Assembly: GCF_018860365.1 (NCBI RefSeq)
Contig: NZ_JAHKPO010000001.1
Coordinates: forward strand, 336,365 to 400,364
Origin: Arenibacter algicola
GTDB taxonomy: Bacteria > Bacteroidota > Bacteroidia > Flavobacteriales > Flavobacteriaceae
DNA: 64,000 nt
Direction: 5' to 3'
In this document: positions 32,098 through 40,735 of the stretch, piece by piece
Layout of the letters: every line of letters starts with the position of its first letter
Position numbering within the stretch: the stretch's first letter is position 1
The notes under the pieces: model-generated
Told to the model about the DNA's origin: nothing
The model's input: only the letters and a program-made list of their open reading frames with translations
Database searches by the model: none
Program-made: the position numbers and the translations under genes

Positions 32098-33210
32098 TCA
32101 AATATTCTTGAACTCCCCCCAGATCAAAGGATGTGTACTGGCCGCATGGATCCTACTTTTCAGGCCTGGATAGGTTTCCCATCGTGAATTCCCTTCTGGC
32201 CACATCCCTTTACGATCAAGCCCGCAGACGGTCAGCCTCCCCTTCATTTCCGGGGAAAGAAGCATATAATCCTTTTGCCTGATATTCACTCCCATGCGGT
32301 AGGCCCCCAATCTAAAATATCCCGCACCTTTGCCCAAATCCCTTTCCACACTGCAACCGGGATGTCTCGACACATCCGATAGATCGGTCTCCCTAAGTAG
32401 GGGGGTCAGGCAATCGCTATAGGACACATCGTTCAGGGTTCCACAAACCATGATCATTTGCTTTCCCGAAGCTTTCATTTGACCATAGATATCGGCTACC
32501 TTTCGTGCCTGAACTTTTCTTTTGTTGTCCTTATCCGAGGTAAACTGTGCGGAAAGGATATGAACCGATCGGCCTTTCGGAGCTATAATGGCATATTCCA
32601 GACAATCTACCTCAAAAATAGGATCCTGTCCGTCGGTCGGTTCCAATCCATGGCTTTTTAGGGTATCCAATCGGTAACCGTTTTTCGCCATGATAGCCAT
32701 TCCCCGACCATGGCCATCGTTCCCTTCCAAATGCAGGACCTGATCATAGGGTTCCACATCAAATTCCTTTAAGAGTCCATGGTTAAAAGCCATCAAAGAG
32801 GCCCTATCCTCGACTTCTTGTAGGACAAGGACATCCGCATCCGTATCTGCAATGAGCCTGGCCTTGTTGAGGGTCGCATTATAGGGAATGGCGACGGTCT
32901 GCAGGGCCACCCATCCATTCCAATCCGTTAGTCGTGAGGCTTTGGGCTCATGTGCAGATCCATGCGGTTTTAGAAAGAGTTCCCCTTGTCTTTTTCTCAG
33001 GACCCCATAGGGCCTATGGTCGGTCTTTTCAAATCCCAATAAAAAAGTGAGCTCCCTGATACGGTCAATATCATGGGCGTTTTTCTGGATTCTGTGCATT
33101 AGGCCGTCCAGTTCCGATACCCAATCGGAGACACATTTGTTCAGCTTGGGCCGCATAAGGCTTTTGTCCCGATGATATACATTTTCGATGTTGAAGGTTG
33201 CGATTTTCAT
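32098..33210 (-). CDS. Endonuclease/exonuclease/phosphatase family protein
   Basis: 370 residues, no signal peptide. EEP-fold motifs are present: MKIATFNIENVYHRD at the N-terminus, ADVLVLQEVEDRASL with the metal-binding Glu, and MVCGTLNDVSYSD near residue 255. The family hydrolyses phosphodiesters of DNA, RNA or small molecules. Its cytoplasmic location in the replication/transfer part of the element suggests a DNA-processing role. The stop is at 32098 and the next gene upstream begins 11 bp away, so they are one operon. Confidence 0.8.
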   Translation of the reverse strand: MKIATFNIENVYHRDKSLMRPKLNKCVSDWVSELDGLMHRIQKNAHDIDRIRELTFLLGFEKTDHRPYGVLRKRQGELFLKPHGSAHEPKASRLTDWNGWVALQTVAIPYNATLNKARLIADTDADVLVLQEVEDRASLMAFNHGLLKEFDVEPYDQVLHLEGNDGHGRGMAIMAKNGYRLDTLKSHGLEPTDGQDPIFEVDCLEYAIIAPKGRSVHILSAQFTSDKDNKRKVQARKVADIYGQMKASGKQMIMVCGTLNDVSYSDCLTPLLRETDLSDVSRHPGCSVERDLGKGAGYFRLGAYRMGVNIRQKDYMLLSPEMKGRLTVCGLDRKGMWPEGNSRWETYPGLKSRIHAASTHPLIWGEFKNI

Positions 33211-33221
33211 ATTGGTCGATT

Positions 33222-33905
33222 TTAGATTCGTTTATCCTTGGTGTGCTTGTCAAAAGAGATCAGATTGAACATTTGGCGCATACGGCTACGGACGCGTTTT
33301 CCGTATCGCTCCTCCAATTCCTCAGCATTGAGATTGGTGGTTATGTGGGTAGGGATCTTGGATTGTTGGTAGAGTTCATGGCGGGAGACCAATACCTCCC
33401 CCATAACATTGCAATCGTCCCCATAGTATCTACCCATTGGTTCCACCCCCAGATCGTCAAAACAGTAGGACCGGCCGTTCCCATAATCCTCTATGATCTT
33501 GTATCCGATGTGGTTAAAGGCAAAGGTGACATTCCGGGCAGGGATTATATCGTAGGTCCTTTTATGGGGGACAAGGTGGCGTACCAACCGCATCATGCTC
33601 GTTTTTCCACATCCCACCGGCCCTGTCAACAATATACCTTTGGCCGTATCCATTTCCATTTGCCGACAACTCTCGAAATCCTTGACCATATAGCTGCAAA
33701 GCTTTAGGAAAGTACCCCTGTCCTCTGCGCGGACCTTAAAACCTTCCCCGAAGAGGGACCGACCCTTGGCTTCCAGATAGAGGAGCACTTTGGAAAAGTC
33801 GTAATCGATACGTTTTCCGTCAAAATTTCCCAGGCAGTATTCAATGCCTCCTTCCACCAAAATATGTGGCCGTAGATTTTGCATTTTATCACAAGGGTTC
33901 CCCAT
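33222..33905 (-). CDS. AAA+ ATP-binding protein, DnaC/IstB-like
   Basis: 227 residues. Walker A TGPVGCGKT (about 94-102), Walker B SYCFDDLGVEP, and sensor-like THITTNLNAEELEERYGKRV with RSRMRQMFNLI, all as in DnaC-type helicase loaders. It probably loads a replicative helicase for element replication. It overlaps the next upstream gene by 17 bp. Confidence 0.85.
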   Translation of the reverse strand: MGNPCDKMQNLRPHILVEGGIEYCLGNFDGKRIDYDFSKVLLYLEAKGRSLFGEGFKVRAEDRGTFLKLCSYMVKDFESCRQMEMDTAKGILLTGPVGCGKTSMMRLVRHLVPHKRTYDIIPARNVTFAFNHIGYKIIEDYGNGRSYCFDDLGVEPMGRYYGDDCNVMGEVLVSRHELYQQSKIPTHITTNLNAEELEERYGKRVRSRMRQMFNLISFDKHTKDKRI

Positions 33906-34563
33906 AATTTTTATTTGTTTCGATATCCAGATAATCTGCAGTCAGCTTTTTGTTGGACCTTCCAACAAGAGCACTTTCCTTTTTCAATTCCCTGGCCCGG
34001 AGCATCCAATTTCTCGCCGTGGCCATCCAGTCCTCTATCATGCACTTTCCACCTACCTTCCATCCTACCCCCTGATAGTGATTGTAGAATTTGACCCCCT
34101 CGCTAAGCGGCCACTTGTTCATTTTAAAAAACTCAATAACATCATGTTCATTTTTTGGCTTGCTCTCTCTAGAGAGTTTATTTAATGTTTTATTATGTTT
34201 GTTAATGTTTATATATGGTACCACCGCTGGTCCAGCACTGGTTTCGGGGTTGTCCAGGAGTTGTCCAGCAGTTGTCCCAAATATGGGCATCATGATACGG
34301 CTTCCCTTGAACCGGCTATGGGAGGGCAGATAGGAGATGTAGCCCCAATCGTTCAAATTGTTCAGGCAACGGTGGTAGGTGGTCCTGGATCCTATTTTGG
34401 CATGGGTCATGGTCTCCTCCCTATCCACTTGAAAACTCTCGGGAAACCTGTTTTGGTTCCAACATTGAAACAGTGCCATATAGAGGCTCACATGAGAGGG
34501 ATTAAGCCTTGAATCCTTTGAAAATTGCTGAAATACCCCATTGAGGTGTTTTATATAGTTCAT
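33889..34563 (-). CDS. Replication-type winged-helix protein (DnaD/RepA-like)
   Basis: 224 residues. N-terminal winged helix (SRLNPSHVSLYMALFQCWNQ, then REETMTHAKIGSRTTYHRCL and NNLNDWGYISYLPS), a variable linker, and a C-terminal helical block (VIEFFKMNKWPLSEGVKFYN, MIEDWMATARNWMLRARELK). The C-terminal block resembles those of element-encoded replication proteins. It lies just upstream of the helicase-loader-like gene. Exact family not certain. Confidence 0.65.
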   Translation of the reverse strand: MNYIKHLNGVFQQFSKDSRLNPSHVSLYMALFQCWNQNRFPESFQVDREETMTHAKIGSRTTYHRCLNNLNDWGYISYLPSHSRFKGSRIMMPIFGTTAGQLLDNPETSAGPAVVPYININKHNKTLNKLSRESKPKNEHDVIEFFKMNKWPLSEGVKFYNHYQGVGWKVGGKCMIEDWMATARNWMLRARELKKESALVGRSNKKLTADYLDIETNKNYGEPL

Positions 34564-34850
34564 TACTTGTCTTTTGAATTGGTGACCATGTTATCCAAAA
34601 GAATCTTCTCAATTTGATCGGCCTCGTAAAAAATGAGCCCCCCTATTTTTGTAAAGGACAGGGTACCGTTGTGCCTAAATTTCTGCAAGGTGCCCGAGCT
34701 GATATTGAGCATATCCATGACCTGCGTACTCTTGAGCCACTCCTTTTTCATGACCATGGCCCGATTTTCATTGAACATTTCCCGGATCTCCTCGAGAAGT
34801 TCCAGTTTAAATTCCAATAAGTCTTCTGTGGTAATGATGGTTGCTGCCAT
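34563..34850 (-). CDS. Helix-turn-helix protein, excisionase/MerR-like
   Basis: 95 residues from the ATG at 34850 (the frame extends to 34928 but without a plausible start context). HTH_17-type motif: EWLKSTQVMDMLNISSGTLQ, then KFRHNGTLSFTKIGGLIFYE. Such proteins act as excisionase or small regulators in Bacteroidota ICEs. Its stop is one base into the next gene start. Upstream (34952-34968) is an imperfect palindrome, TTCGAGAACGTTCGA. Confidence 0.78.
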   Translation of the reverse strand: MAATIITTEDLLEFKLELLEEIREMFNENRAMVMKKEWLKSTQVMDMLNISSGTLQKFRHNGTLSFTKIGGLIFYEADQIEKILLDNMVTNSKDK

Positions 34851-35147
34851 TGTAAAACGGTTTTTATGGAAAGGGACCATCGCATTGCTGTCAACTAATT
34901 TGACGGCCCCTGTCCAGGTTTGGTCCACGAACTTTTTATTTTGACAAAAGGTGTTCGAGAACGTTCGACTTGATTTTCGTCCTACAAAATTGCAAAGGCA
35001 TTTTGGTTAAAATTCCATAGCTATGATAGAGGTGGGAGATATTTTTTTGGAACTATTTTTTAGTGGAGTTTGTAGTGTTTTGACATATCAGACCCTCTCC
35101 AACCACCTTAAAAAGTGTCAAAATTTATGTTGAAGGGGTTAAAATGG

Positions 35148-35181
35148 AAATCCCCCACCTTGGGATAGAGGTGGGGGATTT
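35148..35181 (-). terminator. Rho-independent terminator after rteC
   Basis: AAATCCCCCACC (35148-35159) and GGTGGGGGATTT (35170-35181) are exact complements around a ten-base loop, 5 bp after the rteC stop codon. Confidence 0.8.
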
Positions 35182-35185
35182 TGGG

Positions 35186-36025
35186 TCAGTCGTCCAGGCC
35201 CTCCATCCTTTGTTGCAACATCTCGATGAGCCTGTCCAAAAACTTGGTCCTACCGGTCTTCCGGGACCTGATTTCGATAAAGGTGTGGTAGTAGTTGCCA
35301 AGGTCCACATTGTAGAAGTGTTCAAAATGGGCCGCCAGTTCCTTGATGTCCGCAGTACCGCTATTGATGCATTTAGTGGAGTGAAGGGCATAGAGGAGCT
35401 CTATCAGGTCCGTCTTGCTACCTGTCCAAAAAAGTTTTGAAGGTCGTTCCATAGGTTTGTCTTTTAAGTCGTCCATGTTGATGGTCAGCGTATCGATCTC
35501 CCTTTGCAGGTAAACAATGAGCATGTCATAGGCCATAATGGTGGCCACCGTACCGTCCTGACAGGTGGAGAACTGGTCGTCGATCATAAAATGAAAGGAT
35601 TCCAGGGGCAGCCGCAGGTCCATGTTGCCCCGGACAAAATACTGTTCGTCCAGGGATATGGCCCCACGGCGGTAATAGTTATAGAATTCCAGATTGTCGT
35701 TAAAGAAGATCTGTAACTTTTCGATCTGGTTTTTCAGGTATTTGACCTGAGCGGCATTGCTGCCCCGCGGCCGTCTGCTCTCGATGTTGAACAGCCTGCC
35801 ATAATAGATGAGCTTACTAAAAAACTGGGGTTTGATATGCTTAAAAAAATTGATCTCCTCCACTTGGGAGGCAAAGGCCTTCTTGCCGATTTGGGCCTGG
35901 AGCCGTTTGATGTAGCGTTCCACCATGGAAATACCGGACTCAGCCCTAAAGAGGATGTCCCCATTTCCGTTCTCCAGCTTATCGAGTTGCGTCTTGAATT
36001 CCGATACCAATCTTTGATACTTCAT
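35186..36025 (-). CDS. rteC: RteC-like ICE regulator
   Basis: 279 residues, soluble and helical. Typical RteC segments are GISMVERYIKRLQAQIGKKA, EEINFFKHIKPQFFSKLIYY and AISLDEQYFVRGNMDLRLP, then a C-terminal winged-helix-like TDLIELLYALHSTKCINSGT followed by ADIKELAAHFEHFYNVDLGN. In CTnDOT, RteC activates the excision operon; here the target may be the genes around it. It lies 23 bp after the fused oxoamine synthase gene, so the two are co-transcribed, and it ends in a strong terminator. Confidence 0.87.
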   Translation of the reverse strand: MKYQRLVSEFKTQLDKLENGNGDILFRAESGISMVERYIKRLQAQIGKKAFASQVEEINFFKHIKPQFFSKLIYYGRLFNIESRRPRGSNAAQVKYLKNQIEKLQIFFNDNLEFYNYYRRGAISLDEQYFVRGNMDLRLPLESFHFMIDDQFSTCQDGTVATIMAYDMLIVYLQREIDTLTINMDDLKDKPMERPSKLFWTGSKTDLIELLYALHSTKCINSGTADIKELAAHFEHFYNVDLGNYYHTFIEIRSRKTGRTKFLDRLIEMLQQRMEGLDD

Positions 36026-36048
36026 CCCTTCTAGGTTTAACCTACATG

Positions 36049-38448
36049 CTACATAGTGCCCAAAAGTTCCAGGACATAGTTGTCCGAGGCCTGTACAAAG
36101 GCATAGCGTTCACTGACCATTGCACCCAGTTTGCGTTTTTCAAAGGCAGCGGTCATCCCAAAATCGATTTCTTCAAAATCCAGGTCAATGGCCCTTTTAA
36201 TGGTCTGGTACAATAATTGGCGATAGGTGTGATGGCTTTTTACATAGGTGTAATCCAGCCCCACATAGGCCGGGACATATGTTTTTCCTTGGTTTTTGTA
36301 ACAGTACATTGCCCCGATGGGTTTTTGTGGGCTGCTTTTTAACCTAAGTACGATAAACTCCCAATGCGGGTTATCGGACATGTTCTTAAAGACCCGTTCC
36401 GGAAAGGAAAAGGTATTCAGACCAAGATTGTTCCGATGGACATTTCGGTACAGTTCGATCAGCTGTGGCAATTGTTCCTTAGGACAAGTGTTGAGGATAT
36501 CCACTCGGAATTCCGGCTCCAAAGCTTGTATCTCCTTTCGGAAATGGCGACGGTTTCGGGCAGAAAGCCGGGAGATGTAGTTTTCAATATCTCCATGAGC
36601 TAAAAGATTTACCGAACATGAATCCGGCATTTGGATACGTACAAATCCCTGGTCCTTAAAAAATTCCCCCATTTTCTCATCCGGTCCAAAATCCCGAAGT
36701 ACGGTCATTTTGGCCCCCAATTTATGTCCCAAGGTCTCCAGGGTCCACATCAGTATGTTCAGGGCCCTATCCTTCAATGGATGCTTCCGGTCCAGGTACA
36801 GGTGATTGCCCTCAGTGAAAAGGGACCCTAGGGACAGCGCCCGGGCAGTCAAATGATAGGGATCGTACTTTCTGATATTTTCCAAGGTTTTTGATATGCT
36901 TTCCTTGGCCAACATATCGTCCTTCCATAACCCTATGGTCATGAACGTGGCCAAAATCGGCTTGCCTTTGCGGTCCATTATTATCAAGTATCGAAACTCC
37001 CAATTGTGTTCCTTGAGGTCGTTCCCCTGAAAACTGTTCTCCAAATACAACAGTCCGTCCCAATCCATGGCTCCATGTGCCCCCATTAAATTGTTCCATA
37101 TTTTCTTATCCACCTTGGCTATGGAATTTTCCAATAGGATGTCGAGATCACCATGGACGACTTTTGGTCCTGTTTTGGGGACGGCCATGGCAAAGGCATG
37201 GCATACCCTGCCAAGGTCGGTCCCGGTCTCCTCAAGGACCTTTGGATAATGGTGGGCCATGGCCCCTACCAAGGCAGCTATCTCCTCCCTTTGGTTATGT
37301 CTTGAAATAGTGATACGTACCCCTGTGTTCTTTACGGGAACGGCCGGAAACAATCCCAGATTGACATAGAATCCCTCTTCCATCAATCGGTTTACAAAAC
37401 TGTAACCCGTTTTGGGCATTCCCGTACCAATAAAGAACACCGGGGATTCGTTTGGATCCACCAAGGGCAGATCCGTTTTGGACAGCAGGCCGTTGAAATA
37501 TTGGATTCGGACCTTAAGTTCGTTCTGCAGGTGGTAGATCTCCGGGGAAAGATGGATGTCCGCCGAGGCCGAGGCAGCCGCGACGGATGCCGGTTCCAGT
37601 TGTGCCGAAAAGGTCAAGGGCCCTCCGAAAGTCTTTATCCTTTTGTACATTTTTTTATCCGGGCATACCAGTACCGCCCCGCTGGCCCCAAAGGTCTTGC
37701 TCAAGGTCCCGAACAACAGCATATTGCCGGGAAGTTCCTTTAACTGATCCATGACAAAACCGGTACCATGTCTCCCCGCCCAGCTCATGCCGTGTACGTC
37801 ATCGATATAGAAATGCAATTGGGAATACTTCTCCGACAGGGCCATCAATTGATGAAGCGGTGCACTGTCCCCGTACATGGAGTATATACCATCTGCCATG
37901 TACCAGATACGTTTCCGCTTTCGTGCATGGTATTTTATTTTGTCCTCGAGCATATCCAGATGGTTGTGTCGGACCATGTCCACGGGAATACTCCGGTTAT
38001 TTAACAACTTGCAGGCATTCTGAACGCTCCAGTGCACCTGGTGGTCCAGTATAACGGCATCCCTATCGTCCACTGCACTGGGAATGGCCCCCAAATGTCC
38101 TAAAGTGCTGTTCTTTGTGATGATGATCGGCTGCCCATACATTTTCCCTATTTTTTCTTCCAATTCCCTGTATAGGGGATGGGAGATATAGGATTTGGAC
38201 AAGGGGAACTGAGTACCATACTTTTGGATGGCACCGACCGCGGCCGCTTTTAATCTGGGATCCTGTTCCAGTCCCAAATAGCCTGTGGTACCAAAATGGA
38301 ATAGTGCCTGGCCCTTGACCCTTATGGTCCTTCCAGTAAAGTCTTCCCCTTCGGCATATAGGTGTAGTATACCCTGATGCGCGGCATCTGTTATCACCTC
38401 GTTGACGGTGTCCAAAAAATTGTTGTGTTTGATCCTTGCCATGGTCAT
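36049..38448 (-). CDS. Alpha-oxoamine synthase fused to a FemAB/BioF2-like acyltransferase
   Basis: 799 residues. Residues 1-415 are a complete fold type I PLP enzyme of the oxoamine synthase group: PLP lysine Lys251 in FGTLSKTFGASGAV, Asp216 and His219 in YIDDVHGMSWAG, His139 in LDHQVHWSVQNA. Residues about 430-799 resemble peptidoglycan-bridge/BioF2-type GNAT acyltransferases (ENYISRLSARNRRHFRKEIQ, then PIGAMYCYKNQGKTYVPAYV and the late DLDFEEIDFGMTAAFEKRKL). One chain could both make an amino ketone from acyl-CoA and transfer an acyl or aminoacyl group, as for a sulfonolipid, aminolipid or signal. Substrates are unknown. It is co-transcribed with rteC, under the repeated elements at 38513-38550. 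Confidence 0.82.
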   Translation of the reverse strand: MTMARIKHNNFLDTVNEVITDAAHQGILHLYAEGEDFTGRTIRVKGQALFHFGTTGYLGLEQDPRLKAAAVGAIQKYGTQFPLSKSYISHPLYRELEEKIGKMYGQPIIITKNSTLGHLGAIPSAVDDRDAVILDHQVHWSVQNACKLLNNRSIPVDMVRHNHLDMLEDKIKYHARKRKRIWYMADGIYSMYGDSAPLHQLMALSEKYSQLHFYIDDVHGMSWAGRHGTGFVMDQLKELPGNMLLFGTLSKTFGASGAVLVCPDKKMYKRIKTFGGPLTFSAQLEPASVAAASASADIHLSPEIYHLQNELKVRIQYFNGLLSKTDLPLVDPNESPVFFIGTGMPKTGYSFVNRLMEEGFYVNLGLFPAVPVKNTGVRITISRHNQREEIAALVGAMAHHYPKVLEETGTDLGRVCHAFAMAVPKTGPKVVHGDLDILLENSIAKVDKKIWNNLMGAHGAMDWDGLLYLENSFQGNDLKEHNWEFRYLIIMDRKGKPILATFMTIGLWKDDMLAKESISKTLENIRKYDPYHLTARALSLGSLFTEGNHLYLDRKHPLKDRALNILMWTLETLGHKLGAKMTVLRDFGPDEKMGEFFKDQGFVRIQMPDSCSVNLLAHGDIENYISRLSARNRRHFRKEIQALEPEFRVDILNTCPKEQLPQLIELYRNVHRNNLGLNTFSFPERVFKNMSDNPHWEFIVLRLKSSPQKPIGAMYCYKNQGKTYVPAYVGLDYTYVKSHHTYRQLLYQTIKRAIDLDFEEIDFGMTAAFEKRKLGAMVSERYAFVQASDNYVLELLGTM

Positions 38449-38512
38449 TTTGTGTTTGGTTCCCTAAAATTTAATAGCATTTGTAGGATTTTATACTACT
38501 CCACACAAAATT

Positions 38513-38550
38513 AATCCCTCTCAGATAAGTTTTAATCCCTCTGAGATAAG
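38513..38550. promoter_or_regulatory. Two direct repeats at 21-bp spacing, probable regulator sites
   Basis: AATCCCTCTCAGATAAG (38513-38529) and AATCCCTCTGAGATAAG (38534-38550) differ by one base and start 21 bp apart, two turns of DNA. They lie between the divergent fused-synthase gene (start 38448) and the gene at 38648. A third copy lies at 40069-40085 before the MauE-like gene. Tandem sites at this spacing fit an AraC-type protein such as the one at 39091. A TATATTTA element near 38606-38613 may be the -7 box for the plus-strand gene. Confidence 0.65.
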
Positions 38551-38647
38551 AAAAACCCCCTTTATAAAGGTCATATAGAAGGAATTAAAATTCACAATTA
38601 TTATATTTATGTAAATTTAGAATCACCTACCAGTTTTTTTAAAGGCC

Positions 38648-39049
38648 ATGCAAAAGTATTTTCAAAACGATTTCACGCGGTACATGCTTGTGGACAATAT
38701 TGTACAGATCATTTATAAAAAGGGGGCCGTAATCGACCTCCAAGCGTCAAAACGGATCGTCAGGGACCGGTTGATGTTCCAGGAGGAACGGGCCTATCCC
38801 ATTCTCTGTGATATCCGGCAACTACGTAAGGTGGACAAAGCTGCCAGGGACTATCTGGCATTGGAAGGCTCCCAGTTGATAAAGGCATTGGCTTTTGTTA
38901 TCGAACCTCCCGTGACCGATGTCATGACACGGTTCTACCTTATGACCAACCATCCCGATATCCCCACGGCCTCTTTTCGGGAAATTTCCAAGGCCTTGGC
39001 CTATTTGGGCAAGTTCCTTGGCCTTGTCTTTGCTACGGCCATATTTTAA
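38648..39049 (+). CDS. Small STAS-like hypothetical protein
   Basis: 133 residues, no signal or membrane helix. RYMLVDNIVQIIYKKGAVID followed by LQASKRIVRDRLMF, then YPILCDIRQLRKVDKAARDY and a late YLMTNHPDIPTASFREISKA resemble the small STAS/SpoIIAA-like Bacteroidota proteins that often lie beside AraC-type regulators. It begins a plus-strand unit with the regulator 41 bp later. It may sense or partner that regulator; unproven. Confidence 0.6.
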   Translation: MQKYFQNDFTRYMLVDNIVQIIYKKGAVIDLQASKRIVRDRLMFQEERAYPILCDIRQLRKVDKAARDYLALEGSQLIKALAFVIEPPVTDVMTRFYLMTNHPDIPTASFREISKALAYLGKFLGLVFATAIF

Positions 39050-39090
39050 ACCATTTAATACCTAAGAAGTTAACCTATAAACAAACACCT

Positions 39091-40062
39091 ATGCCCCCCT
39101 TAAGAACTGAACACAGAATGCAAGAGATCCAGCACATGCTCCTGGAAATGGCCGGAGGTAATTTCTTTTACCGCCTGGAGACCTCGGAGAGGAACGACAA
39201 TGTGGAGGCCCTGGCCATAGTGCTAAACATGCTGGCCGAAGAGATCCAAGAATCCTTCTACCATCAGGGATATGTGAGTTCCAAGGGCACCACCGAGCAT
39301 TTGGTGCAGATGTGCTTTTTACTTGACGGGAACGGTATGGTTCAAATGGCCAACCAAAAGGCCTGTACCATTCTTTCCAAATTGCACGGCAATATTGTCC
39401 AAAAACCATTTTCGGACCTGTTGACGGATGCTTCCAAAACCGATTGGATCCAGAAATGGAGGACCCTTTGTAAAAAGAGCTTCTATGATATGGCAATCCC
39501 CCTTAGTTTTTTGACCAATGAAGATCTGGTCGTCCCCAACCGCTGCCATATCACGTCCATCAGATCCGAAGCGGACGGTTCCCACAACGTTCTGATCACC
39601 GTGGTACATACCGTTACGGGCAGGACCTATGCCAAGGAAAGGAGCCAAATTGCCATTAATACGGACCCCAATAGCACAATTTCCAAAAAGAAAGGAACCA
39701 AGCCAAAGGTAAAACTGAGTTATGAGGACATCCGCAAGATAAGGGAGGGACGGGACATGATCCTAAACAACCTGCAGATGGACCTCCCCAACCTTAAGGA
39801 CCTGGCCCACCAATTGGGTACCAATGAGTTCAAATTGAAATATGGTTTTAAGGAACTTTATGGTACCACCGTATTCAAATATCTGGTACAGGAAAGGTTG
39901 CGAAAGGCCAAGACCTTGGTCCAATATACCCGGCTGAACTTCAAGTCCATTGCCAAGATGGTCGGTTTCAAAAGCGTTCCCCATTTCAGCAGGACGTTCA
40001 GTGAGCAGTACGGATATTCCCCTAAAATTTTCAGGAAAAAGGCCGATATGGGAGAGATATAA
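39091..40062 (+). CDS. PAS-domain AraC family transcriptional regulator
   Basis: 323 residues. A PAS-like sensor segment is at about 70-180 (LVQMCFLLDGNGMVQMANQK, ACTILSKLHGNIVQKPFSDL). The C-terminal AraC domain runs from about 210: NLKDLAHQLGTNEFKLKYGF, then VFKYLVQERLRKAKTLVQYT and FKSIAKMVGFKSVPHFSRTF, ending SEQYGYSPKIFRKK. Both helix-turn-helix units are complete. It lies between two sets of the 17-bp repeats and is the best candidate to bind them. The sensor ligand is unknown. Confidence 0.85.
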   Translation: MPPLRTEHRMQEIQHMLLEMAGGNFFYRLETSERNDNVEALAIVLNMLAEEIQESFYHQGYVSSKGTTEHLVQMCFLLDGNGMVQMANQKACTILSKLHGNIVQKPFSDLLTDASKTDWIQKWRTLCKKSFYDMAIPLSFLTNEDLVVPNRCHITSIRSEADGSHNVLITVVHTVTGRTYAKERSQIAINTDPNSTISKKKGTKPKVKLSYEDIRKIREGRDMILNNLQMDLPNLKDLAHQLGTNEFKLKYGFKELYGTTVFKYLVQERLRKAKTLVQYTRLNFKSIAKMVGFKSVPHFSRTFSEQYGYSPKIFRKKADMGEI

Positions 40063-40068
40063 TACATA

Positions 40069-40106
40069 AATCCCTCTGGGATAAGTATTTATCCCTTACA
40101 AGCAAT
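40069..40106 (+). promoter_or_regulatory. Third and degenerate fourth copies of the 17-bp repeat
   Basis: AATCCCTCTGGGATAAG (40069-40085) matches the pair at 38513-38550. Exactly 21 bp later (40090) the sequence reads TATCCCTTACAAG, a partial copy, so the same tandem layout is kept. It starts 75 bp before the MauE-like gene at 40144. Confidence 0.6.
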
Positions 40107-40143
40107 TTTAACTCCCGAACTTTACCATATCAATACAAATGAT

Positions 40144-40608
40144 ATGAAAGGGTATCTAAAATATAGGGAGACAATTTTAATGGTCATAAGCTTGATGTTC
40201 ATTGTCCTATTTGCTTATACCGGACTCACCAAACTCTTGGTTCACAATTTATTCTATGACAGTATCCTAAATTCGCCCGTTCTCGGGGGCAGGACCATGG
40301 CGACCCTGGCCTCTTGGACCTTACCGCTATCGGAACTGGCCGTTGCCCTTCTTTTGATTTGGAAAAAAACCAGATTGATAGGTTTTTATGGGGTATTGGG
40401 CCTAATGCTGCTATTTACGGGCTATACCGTGGCCATTGTATTTTTTGCCCCCTATAGGCCCTGTTCCTGTGGGGGCATTATCTCCCTCTTGTCCTGGGAA
40501 CAGCATTTGGTCCTCAATGCGATATTGCTCCTATTGGCCCTACTGGCCATATGGTTTTCACGAAAACATAAAGGGATACCCTGGAAGAAGGCCCGTAAAG
40601 GTCCATAA
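40144..40608 (+). CDS. MauE/DoxX-like membrane redox protein
   Basis: 154 residues with four membrane helices (ILMVISLMFIVLFAYTGLTK, LASWTLPLSELAVALLLIW, LIGFYGVLGLMLLFTGYTVA, LVLNAILLLLALLAIWF). Between helices 3 and 4 is FFAPYRPCSCGGIISLLSWE, with a C-x-C pair followed by GG, the conserved feature of MauE/DoxX-type proteins tied to periplasmic disulfide chemistry. It is the first gene under the repeat at 40069 and is followed by the DUF6520-like gene, whose product has two cysteines. Confidence 0.82.
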   Translation: MKGYLKYRETILMVISLMFIVLFAYTGLTKLLVHNLFYDSILNSPVLGGRTMATLASWTLPLSELAVALLLIWKKTRLIGFYGVLGLMLLFTGYTVAIVFFAPYRPCSCGGIISLLSWEQHLVLNAILLLLALLAIWFSRKHKGIPWKKARKGP

Positions 40609-40719
40609 ATGGCCATGGGACCACAAATAAAAAGTAAAATGATGAAGATATTTTGTTGCGCAACAAGAGCAGGGGGGAAGACCGAAAACCTGTACAAGAG
40701 AGTAGGCACCTATTGTTAA
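40609..40719 (+). CDS. Possible 36-residue cysteine-containing peptide
   Basis: An ATG starts directly after the MauE-like stop (TAAATG) and the frame runs for 36 residues, including MMKIFCCATRAGGKTENLYK and ending in Cys. Three cysteines, no signal helix. It fills the gap before the DUF6520-like gene. It could be a translated peptide or chance; codon use does not settle it. Confidence 0.25.
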   Translation: MAMGPQIKSKMMKIFCCATRAGGKTENLYKRVGTYC

Positions 40720-40735
40720 TTTAAATCTAAGTATT

